From Rhizobium sp. Leaf306 (lineage in GTDB: Bacteria > Pseudomonadota > Alphaproteobacteria > Rhizobiales > Rhizobiaceae), in assembly GCF_001423425.1 (NCBI RefSeq), contig NZ_LMNX01000002.1, positions 868,001-932,000 of the forward strand: DNA of 64,000 bases, in the 5' to 3' direction. How positions within the stretch are numbered: the first letter of the stretch is position 1; each line of letters opens with the position of its first letter. Of the stretch, positions 20,325 to 29,162 are shown piece by piece. The notes under the pieces are model-generated. The model was not told the DNA's origin. It worked only from the letters and a program-made list of their open reading frames with translations, and did no database searches. Both the position numbers and the translations under genes were made by a program.

Positions 20325-22325
20325 TCAGGCCGGGCGCTTTCTCAGTGCTGCGCGGCGGCGAAGGTCCGGCGGCGTCGCTTCTTCCGCAAGCGACCGAATC
20401 GCCTCTTCTAGCGTCATCGACGTTTGCGCCTGCGAGCCGAGACGACGGATGTTGACCGAGTTCTCCTCGGCTTCCTTCTTGCCGCAGACGATGATGACCG
20501 GAACCTTGGTCACCGAATGCTCGCGGACCTTGTAGTTGATCTTCTCGTTACGGAAGTCGGTCTCGACCTGCAGACCGGCATCGCGCAACTGTTCGGCAAC
20601 TTCCCGACCGTAGTCGTCTGCATCGGACGTGATGGTCGCGACAACGACCTGGGTCGGTGCAAACCACAGCGGCATGTGGCCTGCGAAGTTCTCGATCAGA
20701 ATGCCGAGGAACCGTTCCATCGAGCCGCAGATGGCACGGTGGATCATCACCGGCTGCTGCTTTTCCGAGTTGGCATCGATGTAGAAGGCGCCGAAACGCT
20801 CCGGCAGGTTGAAGTCGACCTGAGTCGTGCCGCACTGCCATTCGCGACCGATCGCATCCTTCAGCGTATATTCGAACTTGGGGCCATAGAAGGCGCCCTC
20901 GCCCGGAAGAATGCCGGTCTTGATTCGACCACCGGACTGTTCTTCAATGGTTTTCAGAACGTCCGTCATGACGCTTTCGGCGCGATCCCAGAGATCATCG
21001 GTGCCGACGCGCTTTTCCGGACGCGTGGAGAGCTTCACGACCACTTCCTCGAACCCGAAATCCTCGTAGACGGAGAGGATGAGATCGTTGATGCGCAGGC
21101 ACTCGGCTGCCATCTGCTCGTCCGTGCAGAACACGTGTGCGTCGTCCTGGGTAAAGCCGCGCACGCGCATCAGGCCGTGGAGAGCACCGGATGCTTCGTA
21201 ACGGTGGACGAGGCCGAACTCGGCAAGCCTGATCGGCAATTCGCGATAGGACTTGAGGCCGTGCTTGAAGATCTGGACGTGGCCCGGGCAGTTCATCGGC
21301 TTCAGTGCGAAGACGCGATTGTCCGCTCCCTCATCCTTCGGATGGGTGAAGGCATAAGCGGATTTCACCGCGAACATGTTTTCCTGGTACCAGCCCCAGT
21401 GACCTGACGTTTCCCAGAGCGACGCGTCGAGAACCTGCGGTGCGTTGACCTCTTCGTAGGTGCCGGCCAGGCGGCGGCGCATGTAGGAAGTCAGGGTCTG
21501 GAACATGCGCCAGCCCTTGCCGTGCCAGAAGACGACGCCGGGGCCCTCTTCCTGGAAATGGAACAGGTCCATTTCGCGACCGAGCTTGCGATGGTCACGC
21601 TTTTCGGCTTCGGCCAGGATATGCAGGTAGTTGTCGAGCTGCTCCTGCTCTGCAAAGGCCGTGCCGTAGATGCGCGTCAGCATGACGTTGTTGCTGTCGC
21701 CGCGCCAATAGGCGCCAGCCACCTTCATCAGCTTGAAAGCCGTGCCGATCTGGCCCGTGGACGCCATATGCGGCCCGCGGCACAGGTCGAACCAGTCGCC
21801 CTGATAATAGATCTTCAGATCCTGGTCTTCGGGAATGGCATCGACCAGCTCGACCTTGTAGGCCTCGCCCTTGGCTGCAAAAACCTCGCGCGCCTTGTTG
21901 CGCGGCCAGACTTCCTTGGTGAAGGGCTTGTTGCGCTGGATGATTTCCTTCATCCGCTTTTCGATCTTCGGCAGGTCGTCCGGGGTGAAGGGCTCGGCCT
22001 TGGCAAAGTCGTAATAGAAGCCGTTCTCGATGACGGGACCGATGGTCACCTGCGTGCCGGGCCAGAGCTCCTGGACGGCTTCTGCCATCACGTGCGCTGC
22101 ATCGTGGCGGATCAGTTCGAGTGCCCTGGGGTCCGTACGGGTAACGATCTCGATCTGACCGTCGACGACGGGGTCGGAGAGATCGCGCACGGTCCCGTCG
22201 ATCGCGATCGCGACAGACTTTTTGGCAAGCGACTTGGAAATGGATTCGGCAACTTCACGGCCGGTCGTGCCGGCATCATACGTGCGGACGGAGCCATCGG
22301 GAAATGTAAGGGAAACCTGGGACAT
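20325..22325 (-). CDS. thrS: Threonyl-tRNA synthetase
   Basis: ThrRS charges tRNA-Thr. The 666-residue protein has the TGS domain at the N-terminus ([18 protein letters not shown]), the second-additional editing domain with its [11 protein letters not shown] zinc/hydrolysis motif near residue 75, a class II catalytic core with the [10 protein letters not shown] zinc Cys near residue 345, [23 protein letters not shown] motif 2, and motif 3 [17 protein letters not shown] near 525. A C-terminal anticodon-binding domain follows. Length and order are normal. The 210-base gap upstream of it shows no T-box-like element to my eye. The acyltransferase gene follows at 22 bases. Confidence 0.98.
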   Translation of the reverse strand: MSQVSLTFPDGSVRTYDAGTTGREVAESISKSLAKKSVAIAIDGTVRDLSDPVVDGQIEIVTRTDPRALELIRHDAAHVMAEAVQELWPGTQVTIGPVIENGFYYDFAKAEPFTPDDLPKIEKRMKEIIQRNKPFTKEVWPRNKAREVFAAKGEAYKVELVDAIPEDQDLKIYYQGDWFDLCRGPHMASTGQIGTAFKLMKVAGAYWRGDSNNVMLTRIYGTAFAEQEQLDNYLHILAEAEKRDHRKLGREMDLFHFQEEGPGVVFWHGKGWRMFQTLTSYMRRRLAGTYEEVNAPQVLDASLWETSGHWGWYQENMFAVKSAYAFTHPKDEGADNRVFALKPMNCPGHVQIFKHGLKSYRELPIRLAEFGLVHRYEASGALHGLMRVRGFTQDDAHVFCTDEQMAAECLRINDLILSVYEDFGFEEVVVKLSTRPEKRVGTDDLWDRAESVMTDVLKTIEEQSGGRIKTGILPGEGAFYGPKFEYTLKDAIGREWQCGTTQVDFNLPERFGAFYIDANSEKQQPVMIHRAICGSMERFLGILIENFAGHMPLWFAPTQVVVATITSDADDYGREVAEQLRDAGLQVETDFRNEKINYKVREHSVTKVPVIIVCGKKEAEENSVNIRRLGSQAQTSMTLEEAIRSLAEEATPPDLRRRAALRKRPA

Positions 22326-22535
22326 GTTCTATCTCCTGTCCAGTCCCGCCAACGAATGCGGGTGGTGGTAAAATGGCCAGATCGACCGGCCGGCAACGGG
22401 CGCGGTGATAGTGTGTTTCGGGCCGTTAGTAAAGGTTTGGAACCCGCGAACGGATGGTCGGAAAGCCTTTAGCTTCCGAGCTCTGGCGAGCTGCAAGGAC
22501 TGACGCCTTTTGAGATAGCTGGGCTGGTGTCACGC

Positions 22536-22892
22536 TTATCCATGACGCCAGTAGCGCCAGGGCATCCACCAGACCTGGCGTTGCCTCTGCAGGTCCGGAA
22601 CCGGGTCCAGTCCGCCGGAGCCACCAGGACCGCAGCGCGCGACTCGGTACAGTGTCATCCAGAGACCGGGCCAGAGCCCGTGTCGGGCGATCGCCTCGTA
22701 GCCATACTCGGAACAGGTCGGAATATGCCTGCAGCCGTTTCCGACAAAGCCGGAAAGAGTGAGCTGATAGAACCGGATCAGTCCCATACCGGCGAGGCGT
22801 CCGGGCGTCTTTTTGAACGGGCCGTGATAGTTGCGAGATCGAAAGGGCCCGCCGCGTTTCGTGTCGTGGTCACAATCCGGCGAGCCGCACAT
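22536..22892 (-). CDS. yidD: Membrane protein insertion efficiency factor YidD
   Basis: YidD is a small protein associated with YidC-dependent membrane insertion. The 118-residue product contains the conserved core LIRFYQLTLSGFVGNGCRHIPTCSEY near residues 38-63 with two of the family's cysteines, and RHGLWPGLWMTLYRVARCGP near 70-90. The N-terminus (MCGSPDCDHDTKRGG) is longer than in enterobacteria, where the protein is about 85 residues. Its ATG overlaps the stop of the upstream Fe-S scaffold-like gene (TGATG), which indicates coupled translation. Elsewhere yidD usually sits in rnpA-yidD-yidC; here it is in the rhizobial-type location. Confidence 0.93.
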   Translation of the reverse strand: MCGSPDCDHDTKRGGPFRSRNYHGPFKKTPGRLAGMGLIRFYQLTLSGFVGNGCRHIPTCSEYGYEAIARHGLWPGLWMTLYRVARCGPGGSGGLDPVPDLQRQRQVWWMPWRYWRHG

Positions 22893-23341
22893 CAGGCGGT
22901 CGCTTTGTCGGCCCGGTCGCGGACGTCGATCTGATCGAGCGCGTCAACGACTGCGTCGAATGTCAGCATGGTAGACGGATGCCGGGCCTTGTAATCCTTC
23001 ACAGGCTTCAGGTAGCGCATGTCTTCGAAGCGGCCGACCGGGCCTTCGCCGCCCTCTTTCAGCATCGACAGCATGTCGACCCTCGCCTGGCGCAGTTCGT
23101 CGACAGGCGCGCCGACGATATGCCGTGCCATGATCGACGACGACGCCTGACCGAGGGCGCAGGCCCTCACCTCGTGAGAGAAGTCGCTCACCACGCCGTC
23201 ACTGACTTTCAGGTATACACGAACTTTTGAACCACAGAGCTTGGAGTGCTTTTCGGACGTCGCATCCGCATCGTCCATTGCACCCGCGCGGCCAATGTTC
23301 CCCGCAAATTCAAGAATTTTCTGGTTATAGATCTCGTCCAT
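22892..23341 (-). CDS. IscU/NifU-like Fe-S scaffold family protein (third Cys missing)
   Basis: A 149-residue IscU/NifU N-terminal domain protein. It has the pattern AMDDADATSEKHSKLCGSK (Cys36, with Asp residues before it) and EVRACALGQASSSIMARH (Cys61). True scaffolds have a third ligand Cys near residue 125; here the equivalent segment is YKARHPSTMLTFDAV with no Cys. Relatives annotated as iron-sulfur cluster assembly scaffold in rhizobia seem, from memory, to share this feature, so it may not build clusters in the classic way. It overlaps yidD by one base on its 3' side and is divergent from folE. Confidence 0.82.
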   Translation of the reverse strand: MDEIYNQKILEFAGNIGRAGAMDDADATSEKHSKLCGSKVRVYLKVSDGVVSDFSHEVRACALGQASSSIMARHIVGAPVDELRQARVDMLSMLKEGGEGPVGRFEDMRYLKPVKDYKARHPSTMLTFDAVVDALDQIDVRDRADKATA

Positions 23342-23630
23342 GTCGCTCGCTCACGTCATCGTCCTCGACATCCGCTCGACCGATCGAACGCACCGTCTAC
23401 CGGGATGACCTACCACAATCTGGATTAGGCCCCTATATGTTGTCCGCGACGGGAATTATCAAGGAAACACGTTTTCGAGAAACACGCGAAAACGGCGATG
23501 GTATGCCTTGAAAATTCGGAACGCGCAGACGAAAAGTCAGGGAACTGGTATTCCGGCGTGATCCATGGCGATCAGCTTTTTTACCATAGTGAGATCGGAT
23601 GTGGCCCTGGCCCGCATCGAGGGACACAAG

Positions 23631-24245
23631 ATGGATGCTATTTTGAAGAATTTTCCGGCCTCCAGCCAGAAACAGCCTCGTCCGACCCAGCAGGAAGCTG
23701 AGGACGCCGTGCGCGTCTTGCTCCAGTGGTCCGGTGACGATCCGGAGCGCGAAGGTTTGCTCGATACGCCGAAGCGCGTTGCAAAAGCCTATCGCGAGCT
23801 CTTTTCGGGCTATGATCTGTCGGCCGAAGAGGTTCTCGGCCGGACCTTCGAGGAGGTCTCGGGTTATGACGATATGGTTCTCGTTCGCGATATTCCATTC
23901 TTCTCCCATTGCGAGCACCATATGCTGCCGATCAAAGGCAAGGCGACCGTTGCCTATCTTCCGCAGGGCCGGGTCCTTGGATTGTCCAAGATTGCCCGTG
24001 TGATCGAGATCTACGGTCGTCGCCTCCAGACACAGGAAAATCTGACGGCGCAGATCGCCAGCGCGATCGACACGACATTGAAGCCGCGCGGCGTGGCTGT
24101 CCTGATCGAGGCGGAACACATGTGCATGGAGATGCGCGGTGTGGAGAAGCAGGGCTCTCAAACGCTGACGACCCGGTTTACCGGTGCGTTCAAGACCGAC
24201 GCGGCCGAGCAGGCGCGCTTCTTTACCATGGCCCGCAACCGCTGA
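23631..24245 (+). CDS. folE: GTP cyclohydrolase I
   Basis: FolE opens the GTP ring to give dihydroneopterin triphosphate, the entry step of folate and tetrahydropterin synthesis. The 204-residue protein has the zinc-binding [14 protein letters not shown] segment near residue 90, [24 protein letters not shown] near 120, and [16 protein letters not shown] near 165, where the second zinc Cys lies. The start at 23631 has GAGGGA six bases upstream; the in-frame codon at 23565 has no such site. It is the type I enzyme, not the zinc-independent FolE2. hisI follows eight bases after the stop. Confidence 0.97.
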   Translation: MDAILKNFPASSQKQPRPTQQEAEDAVRVLLQWSGDDPEREGLLDTPKRVAKAYRELFSGYDLSAEEVLGRTFEEVSGYDDMVLVRDIPFFSHCEHHMLPIKGKATVAYLPQGRVLGLSKIARVIEIYGRRLQTQENLTAQIASAIDTTLKPRGVAVLIEAEHMCMEMRGVEKQGSQTLTTRFTGAFKTDAAEQARFFTMARNR

Positions 24246-24253
24246 GCGCCGAA

Positions 24254-24724
24254 ATGACAATGACTTTTGAAGCGCCGTCGTCGGATAAGGCCGAGCTCGA
24301 GGGTGACGGCGCCTTTACGCCGCGTTTCGATTCCGACGGTCTTGTGACCGCTGTCGTGACCGACATTCGCGATGGCGAATTGCTCATGGTGGCGCATATG
24401 AACGCAGAGGCGCTCGCGCTGACGATCGAGACCGGCGTCGCTCACTACTACAGCCGGTCGAGAGCGAAACTCTGGAAGAAGGGCGAGACCTCCGGCAATC
24501 TGCAGACTGTGCATGAGGTCAGGACCGATTGCGATCAGGACGCCGTCTGGCTCAAGGTCTCGATGTCCGGCCATGACGCCGCTTGCCACACCGGGCGACG
24601 CTCCTGTTTCTATCGTGCGGTAAAGAAAAGTGACGGTGGCGCTGTCCTTGAAATACAGGATCAGCAGCGTCACTTTGATCCAGAGCATGTGTATTCTGGT
24701 CATGATGAGACGGGAAAGCGGTAG
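24254..24724 (+). CDS. hisI: Phosphoribosyl-AMP cyclohydrolase
   Basis: HisI hydrolyses phosphoribosyl-AMP, the third step of histidine synthesis. The 156-residue protein is the single-function cyclohydrolase, without a HisE domain. Motifs are [25 protein letters not shown] near residues 50-70, WKKGETSGN near 75 and [14 protein letters not shown] near 95 (magnesium/zinc ligands), with [10 protein letters not shown] near 115. The ATG at 24254 lies eight bases after the folE stop; GCCGAA precedes it, a weak ribosome site that suggests coupling with folE. Both enzymes act on purine-nucleotide rings, a reason this pair may be co-expressed. Confidence 0.96.
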   Translation: MTMTFEAPSSDKAELEGDGAFTPRFDSDGLVTAVVTDIRDGELLMVAHMNAEALALTIETGVAHYYSRSRAKLWKKGETSGNLQTVHEVRTDCDQDAVWLKVSMSGHDAACHTGRRSCFYRAVKKSDGGAVLEIQDQQRHFDPEHVYSGHDETGKR

Positions 24725-24828
24725 GCGTCTGCACCGCTTTCATACCATCCCCACCTGAATAACGAATTGGCAACCAAACGATGCGTTAATTGGTGTACGT
24801 GGCTGTGTGCAGCTGAGAGGTGATGGCG

Positions 24829-25791
24829 ATGATGAATTGGAGTTGGAGTCGCAACGAGCGGCAGGCCGCGCCAGCAGACGCTGTCACAAATCGGCTCCAG
24901 ACGTCCCCTCCTCCCATTGTCATTGAGCAGCCACGCAAGGCAAAGCTGTCTCTAGCACTTGGTGGCGGCGCGGCCCGCGGATGGGCGCATATCGGCGTGC
25001 TGCGCGCGCTTGACGAAGCCGGCATCGAAGTCGGGATGATTGCCGGCACATCAATCGGCGCGCTGGTCGGAGGCTGCTATCTCGCCGGCAAGCTCGACGA
25101 ACTCGAAAGCTTTGCCCGATCTCTGACCATGCGGCGGATCGCGGCGCTTCTCGACCTCACCATCGGTGGCGGCGGCCTGATCGGCGGCATGCGGTTGACG
25201 AAGCGAATGCAGGAACACCTGCAGGGCATCTCCATCGAGGATCTCGACCGTCCCTTCGTCGCAGTCGCGACGGAACTTCATACCGGGCACGAAGTGTGGA
25301 TTTCGGCCGGCTCTCTGATCCGCGCCCTTCGGGCGTCCTACGCGCTGCCGGGGATTTTTGAACCTGTGAAATGCAGCGGCCGCACGCTGGTCGATGGCGC
25401 GCTGGTCAATCCGGTCCCGACCTCCGTCTGTCGCGCCTACGAGCAGCCGCTGGTCGTGGCCGTGAACCTCAACTACGATGTCTTCGGCCGGTCCGCGGTT
25501 GTCAAACACACTGCAGCCGATGCGCCGGACGATCACGAGCGTTCGCGCCATCAGGACGACCCCCGCGTCGGTGTCACCGGCACCATGGTGCAGGCGTTCA
25601 ACATCATCCAGGAGCGCATATCGCGGGCGAGACTGGCCGGCGATCCGCCTGATCTGGCGCTGCATCCGCGCCTCAACGATATCGGTCTGTCCGAATTCCA
25701 CCGCGCCGGCGAGGCGATCGACCGGGGCTATGAGGCCACCATGTCGCAGATCGTGGCGCTTCAGCGCATGCAGGAAGTTTTCGCCCGCTGA
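24829..25791 (+). CDS. Patatin-like phospholipase family protein
   Basis: A 320-residue patatin/NTE-type serine lipase. It has the glycine-rich oxyanion loop LGGGAARGWAHIG near residue 50, the nucleophile elbow GTSIGAL near 80 and the dyad aspartate in LVDGALVNPVP near 190. No signal peptide is seen, so it is probably cytoplasmic or membrane-peripheral. It resembles the rhizobial RssA/YlbK group; the substrate is likely a phospholipid or lysophospholipid. GAGAGG lies eight bases before the ATG at 24829, which I prefer to the GTG at 24820. It is monocistronic between hisI and the convergent CBS gene. Confidence 0.88.
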   Translation: MMNWSWSRNERQAAPADAVTNRLQTSPPPIVIEQPRKAKLSLALGGGAARGWAHIGVLRALDEAGIEVGMIAGTSIGALVGGCYLAGKLDELESFARSLTMRRIAALLDLTIGGGGLIGGMRLTKRMQEHLQGISIEDLDRPFVAVATELHTGHEVWISAGSLIRALRASYALPGIFEPVKCSGRTLVDGALVNPVPTSVCRAYEQPLVVAVNLNYDVFGRSAVVKHTAADAPDDHERSRHQDDPRVGVTGTMVQAFNIIQERISRARLAGDPPDLALHPRLNDIGLSEFHRAGEAIDRGYEATMSQIVALQRMQEVFAR

Positions 25792-25824
25792 GATGCGGGC
25801 GATGGTGCCGCTCTCCCAGCCGCC

Positions 25825-26259
25825 TTACCCGGCGATATAGGCCTTCATCTGTTCGGCCTCGATCTCCACTTCGCGCAGCCGCGATTTCACGACGTCGCCG
25901 ATCGAAATGATGCCGGAGAGCTTGCCGTCGGCTTCTACCGGGACATGGCGGAACCGTCCCGCCGTCATCATGCCCATCACCTCGTCTGCCGTCTGATCCT
26001 CCCGACAGCGTTGCACGGAGGTTGTCATGACAGCCTTGACCGGCTGCTCCAGCGCATCGACGCCTTTGGTGGCGATGCAGTGGACGAGATCTCTCTCGGT
26101 GAAAATGCCGGCAATACGCCCCTCCATCCCGGCAATGATCACGGCACCGATGTTTCGGTCGTTCAAGATGCCCGCGATCTGCCGCAACGTCTCGTCCGGG
26201 CTGACGGTCACGACGTTACGGCCCTTCGAATCCAGCATGCTCTTTACGGTCGTCGACAT
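25825..26259 (-). CDS. CBS domain-containing protein
   Basis: A 144-residue protein made of two CBS motifs that together form one Bateman module, with nothing else attached. First unit: VTVSPDETLRQIAGILNDRNIGAVIIAG near residues 18-45 with GIFTERDLVHCIA; second: CREDQTADEVMGMMTAGRFRHVPVEADGKLSGIISIGDVVKSRL near 85-130. Such stand-alone modules often bind adenine nucleotides and sense energy state; the target here is unknown. The ATG at 26259 is preceded by GGAGGAGCG, a clear ribosome site, so the extra N-terminal frame to 26319 is not used. It is followed upstream by the rhomboid gene on the same strand. Confidence 0.88.
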   Translation of the reverse strand: MSTTVKSMLDSKGRNVVTVSPDETLRQIAGILNDRNIGAVIIAGMEGRIAGIFTERDLVHCIATKGVDALEQPVKAVMTTSVQRCREDQTADEVMGMMTAGRFRHVPVEADGKLSGIISIGDVVKSRLREVEIEAEQMKAYIAG

Positions 26260-26359
26260 GGCTCGCTCCTCCAAAACCATTCGAACCGAAACGTCTCCCC
26301 TCAAAGACATTTGCGGCACAGTCCCTCGACGCGAAGTTTAAGACGACAGCAACTGGAGA

Positions 26360-27133
26360 TCAAGCGGGCGCCAATGGTTGGTCATCGGCGGCAATTCTGT
26401 CGAACAGGCCGAAAAACAAAAAGCCGAAGAGAAAGCCACCGATATGAGCATCCCAGGCGATCTCTCCGACATCGGATCCGATCAGCGGCAGGCCGATGGC
26501 GACAAGCACGTTTCCGAAGAACCACATCGCCGTGAAAATCACCACTGTCCGGTTCCGGAAAGAGCCGAGTATGGACTGACGTGGATGGAGATGGCCGAAA
26601 CTGCGGTCGTATCCGCGGCCGTCCGGGAACGCGAACCGGCACGCGGCGCCCATCAAGCCTGAGACGACGCCTGAAGCGCCGACGAGTAGCGTCTGGTCGC
26701 CCCAATGCAGGCCGGCATGGAAGAAAGCTGCCGCCGCTGCCGAGAAAATCCAGAACAGCATGTAGCGGAGAGTTCCGATGCGGCGCACGACCGGCGCTCC
26801 AAAGGCGACCAGCCAGAGTGCGTTAAAGCCAATATGCTCGATACCGCCATGCAGGAAGGAATAGGTGACAGGCGTCCACAGCCATTCGAAATTCTGCTCC
26901 GCAAACGGAACGACGTAGCGTACGGGCGTGAAGGCGAACCACATCAGCACCGAGATCTGCGCCTCCTCGTCGAGCAAGTAAGCATCGACTAGATAGACGA
27001 CGGCCAGGAACAGGACCGAGATCACCAGACTTCGGGGAAGATTGAAAACTGGCTGCGACGACTGGTCGTCGATGGCGTCCGCATCCCTGTCCGTATCGTT
27101 CGCGGCACCCGGCAGGTCTTGCCTGTCGCTCAT
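26360..27133 (-). CDS. Rhomboid family intramembrane serine protease
   Basis: A 257-residue membrane protein with about six hydrophobic helices. The family's catalytic features are present: the FLHGGIEHIGFNALWL helix near residue 95 (H-x3-N type packing), the nucleophile Ser in LVGASGVVSGLMGA near 150, and the second dyad His in WDAHIGGFLFGFLF near 230. It should cut single-pass membrane proteins within the bilayer; its substrate is unknown. A hydrophilic, acidic N-terminus (about 30 residues) precedes the first helix. The ATG at 27133 has AAGGA six bases upstream; a GTG at 27136 is an alternative. It sits upstream of the CBS gene on the same strand, 100 bases apart. Confidence 0.92.
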   Translation of the reverse strand: MSDRQDLPGAANDTDRDADAIDDQSSQPVFNLPRSLVISVLFLAVVYLVDAYLLDEEAQISVLMWFAFTPVRYVVPFAEQNFEWLWTPVTYSFLHGGIEHIGFNALWLVAFGAPVVRRIGTLRYMLFWIFSAAAAAFFHAGLHWGDQTLLVGASGVVSGLMGAACRFAFPDGRGYDRSFGHLHPRQSILGSFRNRTVVIFTAMWFFGNVLVAIGLPLIGSDVGEIAWDAHIGGFLFGFLFFGLFDRIAADDQPLAPA

Positions 27134-27359
27134 CACAATTCCTTCCCTGTTGAAGCGTCAGGCTTACAGGACGACCCGCCTGAAGAAAAGCTGCAGATAG
27201 CACCAGATACAAGCACTTAGTCGCCGGGTTCGACATTCTTTCGTCTAGGCTCACCGCTCTGGCATGGTTTTCGCAGCGTTAAGGCTGACCCTCGTGTTGT
27301 GCCTTAGAAAGCGGTTCAGCACGGGATGAAGCGTCTCGAAATGGATCACGGGAAAGCGA

Positions 27360-27947
27360 ATGCGAAATCCGGCTACGACGGAAATCTTCGAATACTGGAC
27401 AGGTCTGTGCGACGGGCGGTTGCCTCCCATGCGCAACGAGATCGATCCGGTCGCCCTGCGCAGATTTCTGCCTCATCTCTTCATCGTCGCAAACGAGGCA
27501 GACGACCAATTGACGTTTCGGCTTGCGGGAACGCGGTTATGCGAGTTGTTCGGTGGCGAGTTTCGCGGGATGCCGTTCCGCACGATCTGGGATCTCGAAG
27601 AAAACGATCGCGCCCAGGAGGTCGTCATGCAGATCCTCGTCCATGAGAAACCCGCGATTGCCGACGTAGTCCTGAACGTAGCCGGCACGTCAATCGAATG
27701 CGAAATGCTGATGATGCCGCTTCGCTCTTCCGAAACCGGAAGCGACCGGGTACTCGGAGCACTTCTGCCTGCCGACGGCCCGTTCCCGGTGGCGGCCAGA
27801 CCGGCAAGTGGGCTGCATCTTCAAGATTGGGGCTTTGTCGAAAGCGATGAAACCGGCGGGTTGTCCGTCTGCGGGCATGACCAGCCGCAGTTGGTCCAGT
27901 CAGGACTTCTGCGCCGCTTCCTGCCGGCGAGCTTCTTCCCACAATGA
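27360..27947 (+). CDS. PAS_5 (PF07310-like) domain protein
   Basis: A 195-residue soluble protein that I place in the PAS_5 family, a small rhizobial/alphaproteobacterial group of stand-alone PAS-like proteins. Matching features are the N-terminal EYWTGLCDGRLPPMRNEIDPVALRRFLPHLFIV and the core LTFRLAGTRLCELFGGEFRGMPF, followed by a beta-strand region near residues 95-130. There is no output domain, so it may be a sensor partner or scaffold. No ligand can be named. The start ATG at 27360 has GGGAAAG a few bases upstream. It is divergent from the rhomboid gene and 73 bases before the PilZ gene on the same strand. Confidence 0.78.
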   Translation: MRNPATTEIFEYWTGLCDGRLPPMRNEIDPVALRRFLPHLFIVANEADDQLTFRLAGTRLCELFGGEFRGMPFRTIWDLEENDRAQEVVMQILVHEKPAIADVVLNVAGTSIECEMLMMPLRSSETGSDRVLGALLPADGPFPVAARPASGLHLQDWGFVESDETGGLSVCGHDQPQLVQSGLLRRFLPASFFPQ

Positions 27948-28020
27948 CGGCTTCGGGAACCATATATTAACGCCCTGTCGCTAATGTAGGCTAGGACTCT
28001 AGCTGAAAAAGCGCTCATCC

Positions 28021-28632
28021 ATGTTTTCCGGCACCTCGTCTCAGGCATCCGTTTCGCAAGCAACTGCAGCGCAGCGCTCATTCCAACGCGTCTCCGTGAA
28101 CATCGGCGGCCGCTTGATGCTAGCCGACCATGAGGAATATGCTTGCACCGCGATCGAGATGTCCCCCGGGGACGTCAGCTTCCAGTGTGCCGGTCGTCCA
28201 CGGACCAACGAGCGGGTCATCGCCTATCTCGATCACGTCGGCCGCCTTGAAGGGACAGTTCTCAGTGTTGCCGGCGGCGGCTTCCTGATGATGATCAACG
28301 CGACCGACCGCAAGCGCGAAAAACTTGCCGCACAGTTGACCTGGATCGCCAACAAGCATGAACTCGGGCTGCCGGAGGACCGTCGCCACGATCGTCTCAC
28401 CCCGCGCAACACCCGTTCGGAGATTACTCTCGACGACGGGCGCCGCTATCCGTGCCGGCTGCTTGACCTTTCGCTTTCCGGTGCGGCTGTCGACATCGAG
28501 ACCCGTCCGTCAATCGGGACCCCGCTACGCCTCGGAAACATGCGCGGACGCGTGGTGCGTCATTTCATGGAAGGCGTCGCGATCGAGTTTCACTCGGTCC
28601 AGTCCCGCGAAGCGCTGACCGAGTTCCTCTAA
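28021..28632 (+). CDS. PilZ domain protein (two PilZ-like modules)
   Basis: A 203-residue cytoplasmic protein with two PilZ-like beta-barrel modules. The C-terminal one is canonical: RRHDRLTPRN near residues 121-130 carries RxxxR, and LDLSLSGAAVDIE near 150 carries the (D/N)xSxxG motif, so c-di-GMP binding is likely. The N-terminal one (RVSVNIGGRLML, CTAIEMSPGDVSFQC) has a degenerate S-P-G motif and is probably structural. These proteins often control motility, exopolysaccharide or cellulose synthesis. A GGDEF-EAL enzyme lies at the right end of this window. A possible terminator is at 28756-28811. Confidence 0.88.
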   Translation: MFSGTSSQASVSQATAAQRSFQRVSVNIGGRLMLADHEEYACTAIEMSPGDVSFQCAGRPRTNERVIAYLDHVGRLEGTVLSVAGGGFLMMINATDRKREKLAAQLTWIANKHELGLPEDRRHDRLTPRNTRSEITLDDGRRYPCRLLDLSLSGAAVDIETRPSIGTPLRLGNMRGRVVRHFMEGVAIEFHSVQSREALTEFL

Positions 28633-28755
28633 GCCTCATCATATCCATTTTCTAACCGGCCTGCCCGCAGCTGAGTTGTGCTGTGTCTGCTCCGGCGTGA
28701 ATTATTACGATCACCGCCATCGTCAGCGGCGCTGGACTTGCTGGTCCGACACACC

Positions 28756-28811
28756 AAAATCCCGAAAAAACACGTGGCCAGAATTATTTTGTGCCTTTTC
28801 GGGATTTTTTT
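28756..28811 (+). terminator. Perfect 13-base inverted repeat, probable terminator
   Basis: AAAATCCCGAAAA (28756-28768) pairs exactly with TTTTCGGGATTTT (28796-28808), with a 27-base loop and further T bases after it. It could end the PilZ transcript 125 bases beyond its stop, or the 3' end of a small RNA. The loop is longer than usual, which lowers confidence. Confidence 0.5.
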
Positions 28812-28988
28812 CGCGCAGTTTTAGGCGGCGAAACGGGCTGTTTTGGTCGCGATTTCGTCCCGGAACGCGGCGAAGCAAAGCAACAGGCACAGGCAGATCG
28901 AAGACTTCGCTCACCTTTCGATGATGTCACGTTTCATCAAAGCGATGCCGTATCAGGGAGATAGGAGCGGATAGGTCAAATTTACCTC

Positions 28989-29109
28989 GCATTTTATGCA
29001 AATACGCCGAAAAAGCAGTGCGTATTTTATGAAAAAGCACGTCGAATTCGACGCGTATTTTCGCCAAAGTTGATTAGAATAAGCATCTGATTTTACTGCG
29101 GTATTTTGC
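28989..29109. repeat. Short AT-rich motif repeats, candidate operator cluster
   Basis: Variants of (C/G)G(T/C)ATTTT occur at least four times at uneven spacing, two of them extended as ATTTTATG(C/A)AAA. GAAAAAGCA is repeated 29 bases apart. GTCGAATTCGAC (29041-29052) is a perfect 12-base palindrome within the cluster. This is not a CRISPR (units are short, imperfect and unevenly spaced). Confidence 0.45.
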
Positions 29110-29162
29110 GGTCGATCAAAGGGTCTGAGGCATTGTTTCCCCACAACGGGGAGACAAGAAAA

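Larger units (their letters stand above)
28633..29162. other. 530-base AT-richer gap with repeats before the BTLCP gene
   Basis: No credible gene is seen here. It holds a perfect 13-base inverted repeat (28756-28808, listed separately) and, between about 28989 and 29109, a run of similar short AT-rich motifs: GCATTTTATGCAAATACGC, then CGTATTTTATGAAAAAGCAC, CGCGTATTTTCGCC and GGTATTTTGCGG, with GAAAAAGCA twice. The base composition is lower in GC than the neighbours. It is likely the promoter/operator region of the gene at 29163, but no regulator can be named. Confidence 0.5.

Noticed and set aside
22326..22535. T-box or other tRNA-sensing leader before thrS
   Set aside because: No T-box sequence (UGGGUGG-like) is seen, and this control is rare outside Gram-positive bacteria.
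28989..29109. CRISPR-like repeats
   Set aside because: Units are 8-20 bases, imperfect, unevenly spaced and without unique spacers or cas genes.
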